Position numbers and translations under genes: made by a program. A DNA stretch of 64,000 nt from positions 325,001 to 389,000 of the forward strand of contig SMSO01000033.1 of the NCBI GenBank assembly GCA_004764695.1. Direction: 5' to 3'. Positions 54,936 to 64,000 of this stretch are shown one piece after another. The stretch's first letter is position 1. Each line of letters opens with the position of its first letter. The notes under the pieces were generated by a model. The model searched no databases. It was not told the DNA's origin and worked only from the letters and a program-made list of their open reading frames with translations. This DNA comes from Schizochytrium sp. TIO01. Lineage: Eukaryota; Sar; Bigyra; Thraustochytrida; Thraustochytriidae.

Positions 54936-57900
54936 TCACGATGAGACACCTTGCCGAAAGACCGTAAGCATGCTGCTAAAAAGTACCACCACAACAGTGA
55001 TATCATCGAGCTTGCGGTTTCGTTTTAAGGCGTGGGACAAAAGATCCTCAGCGGCTCCTTCGGACAGAGAGGTCAACAAAGCCGTGTCCGAGTCGATCGC
55101 CTTGCTTTCGTCCTGCACATCGTTTCCCCCCGGAGAATTATCGCGGTTTGGAGAGGAGGTAATGGAGGTAGGGTCCGAGTCGGTATGCGGGCTATTTCTC
55201 AGCCGTTGCAAACAGTAGTCTCGTACAATTGAAGACACTTCATCCTTGCGCAAATTATCCCACAGACCATCTGATGCCACCACCACGAAGAGAAAATCAT
55301 CCTTATAAGCTGGTTCGAAGATATTCACATGAGGCCTGACAATAATAGGAGACTGGGGCTCAATGATAGTTCGCCGTTGATCTTGACTAAACACCTTGTG
55401 GCCAAAATTACCAAAAGCACGAGTCATGTTAAGAGAATGTGCTCCTTCAAGAGCCACATAATTATGGCGACTAGAGGGGCCTCTGCGAATACCATCGCTA
55501 CGGCTAGAACGAGTTTTCGACGCTTTGCGACGTACGCGGGTTTCTGCGATTTGCTTGACACGAATATAATCTTCATTGAGGGGATCCGGAACTGGAGTGT
55601 CTGCAATGGTAAGTGTCTCGGCACGCAGGTTGGGAACTTCTGGGCATCCTGGCTCGACTGGACGCGTAATAAGACGCGCTGGTTCGGAGGTGTCCATTGA
55701 GACAGTCTCAGGACCAATGTTATCGCCATTGTCGGAGACAAATGTTGCTGTCTGTTGCTGCTGAACATTGTTAGCGCTGGGAGCCCCCGTATCTCCTCCA
55801 TTAAATACAGAAACATTTGAACCACTCTGCTCCTCTACTCCGACTGCTTCAGAAATCGCAGGAAGCGTTGATGCGGCAATTGGGTTTGTACCATCCGTAG
55901 AGATGTTCGTAACTTCAGCTGTACTTTCGCCAGCTTCTTCCTTTTTCATAGCCGGAGCAACAGAGTCGTTGACAGCTTGCGGTGAAACAGTTTTAAATGG
56001 GGAGAGGCCGAGTGACCCAGAAACAGAAGGAGTGCCTTGATTGTGGTAACTTGCCACTCCAGAACCGAACATTTGGGTACCCGGCGTCGACGGGGTTCCG
56101 GCTAGCACAGAGGCTGAAGTAGCTCCAATGCCGTTTGCAGCAGAAGGAGGAGACATCGCTAGAGGCATTCCGGAGGCCGTAGATGTAAGCGGAGATCCAA
56201 TGGGCGCACCCGCAGTTGATAACGATGGCATGGATTGCGCAGAGGGTGACGCTGAGAATGAGGAGGAGGAAGACGAGGAGCCAACATTAGATGCAATCGG
56301 GTCATTGAAAGCCGAAGCTGAATCCATCCCATTGTGAGGCGAAATTAAGCCATGAAGCATCATGCCATCTGCGCCAGGGCTCGCTAGGTTACCATCGTCA
56401 AGAATGGGCGTGGGCGGAGCTGCTGCGTCTGCGCCTACCGCTCCTACATGCAAGGCATCATACCCGAGGGACAGTCTTCCAGTATCAACATGTTGATGAT
56501 CACCAGCAGACTGGTCTCTCATTCTTGAATAGTCAACCCCAGGAGGAGAGGGAGCACAACCAGGAGGTGACTGCAGAGCAGCAGCGTAATGTTGTGCCCA
56601 CCCTGATACGTCCTGCTGCTGTTGCTGAGCCTGGATATACTGTTGCTGCTGTTCTTGTTGCTGCTGATGAAGAAAGTAGGATTCCTGATTCATTAATTCA
56701 TGGTAGCGCTGGGAAACTGCAGAACGCGCACCTGGTGTATCAAAGTCCCGTCCGCCAGTATCATTAGTACTCCGAATATAGCCACTACGCGTGACAAGGA
56801 CCGCTTCGGAATCACCAACATTGGCACAATATAGTCGATTATTGGTATAAAGCAGAACGGTAGCTGTAGATCCTTCGTGAGCCGAACGTGGTGCGCGGAG
56901 ACATCTACATGGAGATTCGCGGTAGAAATTACACTTGCACCTTTCATCTCGAAGGTGAGCAAATTCGTGTCCAAGGCGTTCAACATCGCTAAAGAGAGAT
57001 CGGTCTGCCTCCATGAAGCTATGATGCAAGACATCCTCAAGTGGGGCCTCACGACCTTCTCTGTCCAAGACAACTTTGAAACTATCCAGAAAATGTTCAA
57101 AGAGGTACGTGGATGCTCCCGGACCTCCATGGCCATCGAAGACTCCTACGTACAGAGCATTGTCTTCACTTCGATCAAGCGTTAAGTTAGCAATCTGGAA
57201 GCGATCTTCGTTGAGACCCCCATTTTTAATTGTTGGCGCTTTACTAGACCCGGTGCATCCGGCCGCAGCATACGTCATCCCGTTTATGAATTGACGCCCT
57301 GGAGCACTGCTACTTCTGTTGCTGTCGCTGTTGGTAGGGCCGTAAATGCCGCCTCCACTGCAGTTGCTTGGGTTCGAGAGTCGTAATCCGCTTAAGCCTG
57401 CTTCTTGAACTTTGCGTTTGCGTCGAGGGCTTCTGTGAGGAGAATCAAGTCGCGCTGAAGGTGAGTCGTTGTTTGATGCAGTCGCTCCCGTAGCTCCTGC
57501 TTCAGCCAAGTGATCTATAGCAGAGACACCAGTGCCTTCGTGCTCTGAAAATAATGAGGTTGATCCAAAAAGATCGTCTTCAGACTGTTGTGATAGCTGG
57601 GTGGCTGTCTCTGATCGTGTCGCAGCTGAGAGGAGTCGTGGTTCGTGCTGCTGGTGTTGCTGGAGCTGCGCAGCTCCTGACGCCACAAACAACCCGCTCG
57701 CTGGTGAAGATGGCGGTGGAGGAGGGGGCGGTAAAGGAGGGCTTGGTTTCTTCGAATCCGAAGACGTCCCGACTGAATGAGCTGTTGCTGTATTGATCAC
57801 AGGTGCAGTTGTATTTGCTATGTTTGCAGAGTCTGTACGGTCTTCGCGGCTGGAGCTTCCGGGTGGGGAGGAAGAAGATGAAGCGAACCCAGGGGGCGAG

Positions 57901-58361
57901 GAGAGAGCCAGTTTCGAGGCTGCCTGGCCACTAGTGATGGTGTCAGCGTCGTCGTCGGGGTCGTTCTCACAGCTGTTGGCGCGGGACCTCAACTCCGACG
58001 ACGAACTGGAGGCAATTGCGGCCGTGTTCGTAGACGTCGTGGGCAATAATGTAGTTGACGAGCCCGCCGTGGAGACTGGGGAGTTGGCTGGCGCGGAGTG
58101 AATCGTCGTGGTAGGTAACGGCGTTGCCGCCGAGGAGGTTACGCCTGGGGAGAGGGGCGAAGTCAAAAGAGAGCCTGAGAAATGAGTGAATTTCAAATCG
58201 GTGGCGTTTGGGGCTGATGCTTTGATCTTGCCGTTGGGCACAAGACCAACGGGTTTCGTAGAAACAGAAGCGGATAATGCAGGGGATGGTTTGCCACCAC
58301 CACTTGCGGTGGATGGAGGTAGTGTCGGAGCAGGCACTGCCTTGGTCACCGAGATCGACAT
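54936..58361 (-). CDS. PP2C-type Ser/Thr phosphatase with large internal insert
   Basis: An 1141-residue protein. A PP2C (PPM) domain dephosphorylates Ser/Thr using two metal ions held by Asp residues. The metal motifs are in two blocks: GGLNEDRF (about 377-384) and VGVFDGHGG (about 404-412), then VGDSEAVLVTRSGYIRSTND near 515-535; and, after a gap of about 420 residues, SLNMTRAFGNFGHKVF near 970-985, VVASDGLWDN near 1027-1036 and KLDDITVVVV near 1118. The N-terminal 370 residues are Ser/Thr/Pro/Ala-rich and probably disordered. The internal insert (about 540-960) is Gln/Ser/Gly-rich, with one Gln-rich patch near 575-600. All key Asp positions appear present, so the enzyme could be active. 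The insert is continuous in frame with no consensus intron borders that I noticed. An unspliced intron is unlikely but not excluded. Confidence 0.93.
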   Translation of the reverse strand: MSISVTKAVPAPTLPPSTASGGGKPSPALSASVSTKPVGLVPNGKIKASAPNATDLKFTHFSGSLLTSPLSPGVTSSAATPLPTTTIHSAPANSPVSTAGSSTTLLPTTSTNTAAIASSSSSELRSRANSCENDPDDDADTITSGQAASKLALSSPPGFASSSSSPPGSSSREDRTDSANIANTTAPVINTATAHSVGTSSDSKKPSPPLPPPPPPPSSPASGLFVASGAAQLQQHQQHEPRLLSAATRSETATQLSQQSEDDLFGSTSLFSEHEGTGVSAIDHLAEAGATGATASNNDSPSARLDSPHRSPRRKRKVQEAGLSGLRLSNPSNCSGGGIYGPTNSDSNRSSSAPGRQFINGMTYAAAGCTGSSKAPTIKNGGLNEDRFQIANLTLDRSEDNALYVGVFDGHGGPGASTYLFEHFLDSFKVVLDREGREAPLEDVLHHSFMEADRSLFSDVERLGHEFAHLRDERCKCNFYRESPCRCLRAPRSAHEGSTATVLLYTNNRLYCANVGDSEAVLVTRSGYIRSTNDTGGRDFDTPGARSAVSQRYHELMNQESYFLHQQQQEQQQQYIQAQQQQQDVSGWAQHYAAALQSPPGCAPSPPGVDYSRMRDQSAGDHQHVDTGRLSLGYDALHVGAVGADAAAPPTPILDDGNLASPGADGMMLHGLISPHNGMDSASAFNDPIASNVGSSSSSSSFSASPSAQSMPSLSTAGAPIGSPLTSTASGMPLAMSPPSAANGIGATSASVLAGTPSTPGTQMFGSGVASYHNQGTPSVSGSLGLSPFKTVSPQAVNDSVAPAMKKEEAGESTAEVTNISTDGTNPIAASTLPAISEAVGVEEQSGSNVSVFNGGDTGAPSANNVQQQQTATFVSDNGDNIGPETVSMDTSEPARLITRPVEPGCPEVPNLRAETLTIADTPVPDPLNEDYIRVKQIAETRVRRKASKTRSSRSDGIRRGPSSRHNYVALEGAHSLNMTRAFGNFGHKVFSQDQRRTIIEPQSPIIVRPHVNIFEPAYKDDFLFVVVASDGLWDNLRKDEVSSIVRDYCLQRLRNSPHTDSDPTSITSSPNRDNSPGGNDVQDESKAIDSDTALLTSLSEGAAEDLLSHALKRNRKLDDITVVVVLFSSMLTVFRQGVSS

Positions 58362-58984
58362 GCAGCGGGACTACTACAAGACGTAGCGATATTCCCACCG
58401 CAGTGCTGGGCTTTACAAGGCTAACGGAATGGATGCCTTGTTGCACTATTTCCTCGATTCAATCGAGCAATTTTAACTTCTAAAAATCGTCAACAATTCG
58501 GTTACAAAGCGTTGAGGTCGAACAAGTACTTCCTAGATCAGAAGCTTTAGGGAATATCCACACGTGAAACCTCTTGAAGTTTCACACACTCAACAAGTCA
58601 AATTCTCTAGCCTTGAAGGAAGAAAGTATCAATTCGAGTAACCACTCTGCACTTGGTCCAAAATATATCTTCACAGGTGAGGCCTTAATATTTAAGAATC
58701 GCAGCCACGAGAAGATCTTCCACTCAATCCTCTTAAAGGTTGAAGAGTTCTTGAAGCAAAGTCAAGAGCCACACAGTTAAAATAAAGGCGAAGTTGAAAG
58801 TGAAGATGAAGACAAATATGAACAAGCCTTCAAATTTCCAAGCTTAATACCGAGCAACCCGAGGTTAGATAAAATCAACGACCGATGTAGCAACCTTCAA
58901 CAACAGCGTGAATGAAAGGAGTCAAGCTAGAGATGGAGAAGCTTACAACCGACTGACTCAGGCGCAGAAATGCACGGCACAGAG
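58362..58984. other. Upstream region of the PP2C gene
   Basis: AT-rich unique sequence with no gene. It probably holds the PP2C promoter. A 68-codon frame at 58574-58780 (+) is not supported. Confidence 0.55.
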
Positions 58985-59620
58985 GTTCTTTGCCTCTACC
59001 AAATCTGTCTACTGAAAGCTCCTTATCTTCGCCCTTTGCCACGGTGGTTGCGCTGCCGCAGCGCTTTCCGCACTGCCGTCGATCTCGGGCAGGCCGTCCC
59101 CGGCGGGTCGGGGGCTTGTATCGCAGAGCCGCGGGTCTTCGGGGCGCTTCCGTGGAGCGCCGGCAGCCCCGCGTCAAGATCGAGGTGACGACGGGCTGCT
59201 CGCGGCGCGGGGCGCGGCGAGGCTGGGCTTCTGCAAGACTCAAAGCAGCGCCGGTTCTCGCCCCCTTCGCCCCCTCCTGCCAACTCCCGGGTCTGCATGA
59301 CGAGAACAGAGAACAGAACATATTTTGCAGCGGAACAGAACCTACGGGATATAGCAGGCCCTTTTCTCCGCCGTAAGCTGCCACCGAGCTGCCGTCGCCT
59401 TCTGCGATACCGGCGCTGCAGGCGCTGGAGAGGGCGGCAGAGCTGGTGGAAAACCTTCCTTGAGGCTGTGCAGGCAGGGCAGGGCCCAGCGCAGAGGCAG
59501 CGCCTGCGAAGAGCAGGGCCTGCGAAGAGCAGCGCAGGAAGCGCGGCTGAAGGGAAAAATCCTCGCGAGGAAGAGGGAAGAGGCGTTCTTATGGCCGAGC
59601 GGCCGCAGAAGAACGGCAAA
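58985..59620. other. GC-rich islet with a short direct repeat
   Basis: About 600 bp of GC-rich sequence, open on both strands (128-135 codons +, 169-212 codons -) with Arg/Leu/Ala-rich translations and no motif. The segment GCCTGCGAAGAGCAG is duplicated in tandem at about 59504-59533. I cannot tell a gene from composition here. Confidence 0.5.
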
Positions 59621-62384
59621 GAACAGCTACTAACGAGTGCTATAGAAGCAGCTACGTACATACACGCCCTCTATCGCTTAGTCCCTCAAGTTGCTGTCTT
59701 TTGAATAGAGGGCTGCTAACAGTGTATAGGCAAATACTAAGCCTTGCATAGCTCAGCCTGCTAGAGTTTCGTGTAGCTGGGGCTAGCAAGCGAGCATTTT
59801 GTCTGTTAGTTATGTAGTAGTAGGTACTAGGTATCTAGCTGCTTAATTCCTCACTAGTAGGTCCTACTCAGGTAGTGCTGCCGATAAGTAGTTAGTAAGT
59901 ACGAACGGAGTGAAGAGAGGTAAAGATTGACTGTCATCAAAATAGGGACGAAGTCAGTCCAAGAGAATCTGTTCGTCACTGGTGGAGACATTGTCTTCAG
60001 CGAGGGGGATGCCAAAACCTGGGCTGCTAGCCTGGTCAAGGGGGGTACCTGATTACATTTATGTAAGCTTGGAGTTTGGTTTTTTAAACACAGAAAACAA
60101 GTGAAGGTAACGAGGGGCGATTTGTGGGTCCACATTATTTGCCGGTATCTTGCTTTAACATCTGTCTGATTAGCGCTACACCTGTTGATGGATAATATTT
60201 CGTCAAAAGCCAAAGCCAGCTTATCCAAGGTTTGAGACAGAGCTCTAGACGTGAGCAATTTGTTTAATAAGGTCGTGAAAATGTTATCAATAGGCTCTAA
60301 GCAAACGCTGAGCAACCAGTTGCCATTTTTGCTATTCCACCATGAATCAAAGTGCCTTTTGTTAAAAGTATCACTATGCTGATAGACTAAAGTCTCGTAT
60401 TATTTTTTTAAAGGTTTCCTTATGGTGATGTGTTTAATAACTCAGAGTTGGGATTCAATTAGTACTTACAAGCATAGTAGAAGATGAATTCGTCATAGTA
60501 CTTCTGATTCTCGAATGGCGCAGCCAATCGTTACAAATTATCATCATAATATCTATGGCCGTCCTTCCGTTGTCATAAACATGATCAATTCGCAGTACCA
60601 TTTGACTTATCATATTTTTTCGATGACTTCAGAAAGGTGGCACCCATCAAACATATTGAGATATCCTGTTAATCTATTGTCAAGTGGAGTTTCTGAAACA
60701 GATAACCATTGTTTAAGACGAGTAAAAGTCGAAAGTAAAGTTGTGCACGGGCCATAGTGAGTTAATGATTTAATGATTTATGTCTTGAGTTAATTCTGTA
60801 CCACACTGCGATAAAGAGCTCAGTCTCTTTTAGTTTTGTCTTAGAGATAACCCCCAAAATAAAAAGTAACAACAATAGCATAAACACCCAGACATTCCTG
60901 TTTTGTGATATCAAAAGAAATTTGAGTGTACTGCAATTTCAGGTTACTATAACAAAGACGATTAAATTGCTAAAGAGAATATGCACTTCCCAACATCATA
61001 CTAGTTGCAGCAACAAAAGCTACGAATGATCTAGCATAAAAAGTACCAAACAGGAAAAGGGACTCTCCTACAGTATTGGAGATCTTCACTCTGCTTTGTT
61101 TCTCAGTCATAAAACCCTTCTGGGTAAGGGGTCTCGATCTTTTCTATAAACATGTTGTAAATAGCAGACCACTTCAAGTGTCTACTTCATCTCCCAGTCA
61201 ATGAACAAAACTGCTCCACAAAATCCTTTATCTGCAACACCCTTTTGCATCATGCTGGCATACATTTTCGCGACCGCGCCCTCCCCAGCAGGATAGTAAG
61301 CGACTCGTCCATGATAAAGATACTATTTACAAGCAACACCAGGCATATACTGATCTGCATCCGCTTTTCGTTCTCCTCAGCGGAAGAATTAGAAACGAGC
61401 TCCTGGAGTTTACTCAAAATACCCAAATGGAACGTTCCACGCAGCGCATGCATTTGTATGGTTCTCTGAGTGTGCATGCTTCGGCTTCGACAGCGCATAG
61501 ACAAGATAGTGGCTATGTACCTGATCGCTATCGATGCGAACGTGCTGCTCAGTATGGTTTTTTCAAAAAGTCTCGGGAGTATAACATATATGCACGAAAC
61601 TATTTTCCGTTGGAATTATTCCCTGCAAAGCGCGTTACGGTACGTTGCAATTTACCAGCTGGTTTATTCAAAAGGTTCTCGACTGCATAATCAACTGCCG
61701 ACAAAAGCTTGGCATTTGAAGATGTGATCATGCCAAAAATCTCAAACAGCTGAGAAATTGTTCATAGGCTTTATTGGAGGAGGAACACGTGTCTTACAGG
61801 CTGCTTTGTGTTGTCAAATAAACGTAGCTCGCTGCACCTGCAAAACGAGACGTGGAAGAACGATTGTCTCGTATCGATTAAAGCGAACTTTCTGACGCCC
61901 CACGAAAGAAAACCAATATGCATTGGGGCGAGCGCGAATTGCTGAAAGTGATCAAATCGTATTATATCGAAGCGCACATTTCGCATAACAGTACTTTGCA
62001 GGATTTATTGCGAAGTCTTTCTTTCCTTAAAGTTATCCGGAGCATTTCGCCAGCTGCCAAGTCCCATTGAGACCTCTTCAACTCGAAGCACAGACTTCAG
62101 ACAAGCGCCACTCATAGACTTGGCCATGATGGCGCGCACAACGGGAACCTCAATCGAGCCTCATAATGCCCTGTCCTAGAGTGTGATACAAGCTTCCACT
62201 TTAGATGGAATGCTTGGCATTCAATATCTATTATAGCTTGTTGACTGGATGGGTGAATGATGCGTGCGGTATTGGTGAGAATTGTTTTGAAGACATTTTA
62301 TATTCCAGACTACTCCTCAGCTTAGAACAATTCAAGTCCAGATGAACTCCATTCTGCAAATCGTGACATCATCGACTATTGCAC
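59621..62384. other. No supported gene
   Basis: Unique AT-rich sequence. A 153-codon minus-strand frame (59854-60315) and an 87-codon plus frame (61427-61690) are the longest and carry no recognisable domain. TAGTAGTAGG/CCTACT repeats occur near 59815-59875. Confidence 0.5.
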
Positions 62385-63426
62385 TCAGCAAGGACAAATA
62401 GTGACAGACTCGATTGCCTCTGAGCTGGCAGCCTGGGTTTTGCGAAGACGGGTATCCTCATAACCTGGTTCCTTCACATTAGATCTTCGGCCTTCGATAT
62501 TTTTGGCACTTTCATCATTGTTTTTCGAAAGCTTTGATTGTGGCCCATCATCTCCACCGAAGGGACTCTTTGTATCTTTGCCAGGCACTTCAACCAACAG
62601 CAGCGGGGGACCCAACCCTCTTGTATCCAGATGCGTTGCGCAGTCCTTATTCTCTTATTCTTCCGTTGAGCGAGACCACCCTGCATCGATTACTGACAAT
62701 AGGGAGAGAGGGAGCCCTAAAAATACAGTTAGTAGGCTCCTAGCGAGGCGGCGGGAGGCCAAAAGGCGTGCTTGCACTTACCCGCAGCTTACACAACCTC
62801 TGGCGCCTCAGGGAAGGCCTCCGTTTGTTGAAAATATGGACTACACTGGCACCAATTCAGTGGTGCCGCATACCAGTGGTGTAGGTGAAAGCTGCGGGAA
62901 AATAAAAATAGCAACCTTGATTTAAAGTTCGTATCTCAGAAAACAGCCGCAAGTTGATCCCCGCACTGCTTAATCTCCTCACATGAATTGACCGCCTTCA
63001 TCACCACACTCACCAGAGGAGCTCCTTTGAGATAGCGATATGCCCACTCCAGTGGTGCCGGAAAGCTCTACTTGAGTGTTTTCTTATGCAAGTTTACCTC
63101 CCAGAAGATCCCTCGTGCGTAACGCTGCGGGCACTTCCTTTATATGACCTTTCTTCTTGCTGCATGGCTTTTTGCCACAGTATCTCAGTCTCTGCGGGGT
63201 CCTTCATCGTCTTTAAAAATTCGTTGTTGCACAGGAAGCTGTGGATTCTTATGCCCCTGGCTGCGCAACAAACCTGTTCTCCACTGGCTTCAATCCCCCC
63301 GTAGAGTTCCAGCGCTGCGGTCTCCAGGGCTTCAGCTGTTGGTCCCACAGTCCCTTCCTCCTTAGAAAAGAGCGAGTATGCGGGTAAACATGTGCAGAAG
63401 AGGGGGTTATTCTGCACTCTGCTAAG
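62385..63426 (-). CDS. Possible multi-exon gene, uncertain
   Basis: On the minus strand, the frame 63417-63094 reads as a balanced, non-repetitive protein segment (for example EALETAALELYGGIEASGEQ and NNEFLKTMKDPAETEIL). It is preceded by a pyrimidine-rich acceptor-like CCTTAGCAG at about 63419-63427 and ends at a donor-like GGGAG/GTAAAC at 63098. Further down, an acceptor-like CCCGCAG (62892), donor-like GT/GTAAGC and GGTAAGTG (about 62775-62790), and an acceptor-like TTGTCAG (about 62700) could frame two more exons, the last covering a Lys/Ser-rich frame ending at 62385. I could not find a fully consistent phase through all exons. No family recognised. Confidence 0.25.
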
Positions 63427-63465
63427 GAAACCAAAGCGAAGAATTAGAAAACGCTAAAAACAAGA

Positions 63466-64000
63466 TTAGATGATCCTCCCCCTCTGAGCTTTTGTCCCTT
63501 CTCGCAGATAAGTCTCTTCTCCCACTTTTAGTCTGTCTCCCCTTTCCTCGCATACAGCAGTGGAAGGAAGGAACTCTGTGATCTCTTTTCCCTTAGGAGG
63601 GCGAAAGAAGAGAGAATACTCGACTGTCATGTGAGAGAAAGAGAGCGAGAGGTACTGTGTGAAAGAGGGAGAGAGAGATAAAGACAGAATTAAGAGTGAG
63701 AGAGAGAGGGGAGTACTGTGTGAGAGGTAGAGAAGGCTCCACTCGCTTCGAACGGCAAGAAAGCAGCCACTCAACGTTTTTCCTAAGGGCTTAGTACCTG
63801 GAGTGAGGTTGCATGTACCTGTTTCCTCTGTTTCCTCTGTGCTTTAGAGCCAAACAAAGTCCACCGTCACAAACTCTTTGGTTTTTCCAATTTAGTGAGC
63901 AAACAAAAAGAATCGAAAAACAAGCAAGCAAGCAGGGAAGCATTTCCAATCTTCGAAGATAACAAAAACAGCAATTCTTTCAAACTCAAAAATACTTACT
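63466..64000. other. Purine-rich right edge, no gene
   Basis: GAGA-rich stretch at about 63625-63735 and CAAGCAAGCAAGC near 63922-63934. A 102-codon minus-strand frame is Ser/Leu-rich because of the GAGA repeats and is not supported. Confidence 0.55.

Noticed and set aside
59023-59661. 212-codon minus frame in the GC-rich islet
   Set aside because: Arg/Leu-rich, overlapped by equally open plus frames, no motif. Not separable from GC bias.
1-64000. CRISPR arrays, bacterial operons or ribosome-binding sites
   Set aside because: All tandem repeats are microsatellites without spacers, and the genes are nuclear eukaryotic.

Overview
The window is nuclear DNA of a unicellular eukaryote. It carries single-copy eukaryotic housekeeping genes (condensin SMC4, 26S proteasome ATPase Rpt1, a spliceosomal-type cyclophilin PPIL4, a kinesin-5) with very few introns. 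The only convincing spliceosomal intron is a 117-nt GTAAGT...CAG intron inside a potassium-channel gene. Intron-poor genes, mid-range base composition, long glutamine, histidine and acidic low-complexity inserts, and a Crinkler-like nuclease/kinase protein would fit a stramenopile such as a thraustochytrid. That assignment is inference, and other protists, including red algae, are not excluded.

Layout: the window has a gene-poor half and a gene-rich half. From 1 to about 30.9 kb there are only two supported genes: a small Cys-motif protein (14792-15349, +) and a 952-residue Q/H-rich Crinkler-like protein (18380-21238, -). The rest is packed with microsatellites, mostly tetranucleotide (GCTT, GAAA, ATTC, GTAA, GTTA, GATA, TTTA/TTTG), with pyrimidine tracts, short GC-rich islets and one decayed dispersed repeat. 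Most long open frames there are artefacts of 4-nt repeats, which are often stop-free in every frame.

From 30.9 to 58.4 kb the DNA is gene-dense, with genes on both strands, often convergent or divergent: acidic QEDD-repeat protein with a C-terminal SUMO-interacting motif (+), coiled-coil protein (-), PPIL4 (-), kinesin-5 (+), voltage-gated K+ channel (+), RPT1 (+), SMC4 (-), ankyrin-repeat protein (+), and a PP2C phosphatase with a very large internal insert (-). Intergenic spaces are about 0.2-1.8 kb. From 58.4 kb to the end no gene is certain. There is a GC-rich islet at about 59.0-59.6 kb and a possible multi-exon minus-strand gene at about 62.4-63.4 kb.

Functionally the genes do not form an operon or cluster. 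Several act in mitosis and chromosome or protein turnover (kinesin-5, SMC4, Rpt1), as expected of ordinary core-genome neighbours. The most unusual items are the kinesin-5 that ends in a SAP-like DNA-binding motif, the Crinkler-like protein whose kinase catalytic motifs look degenerate, the split PP2C, and the tandem splice-site-like sequence at 22.1 kb.
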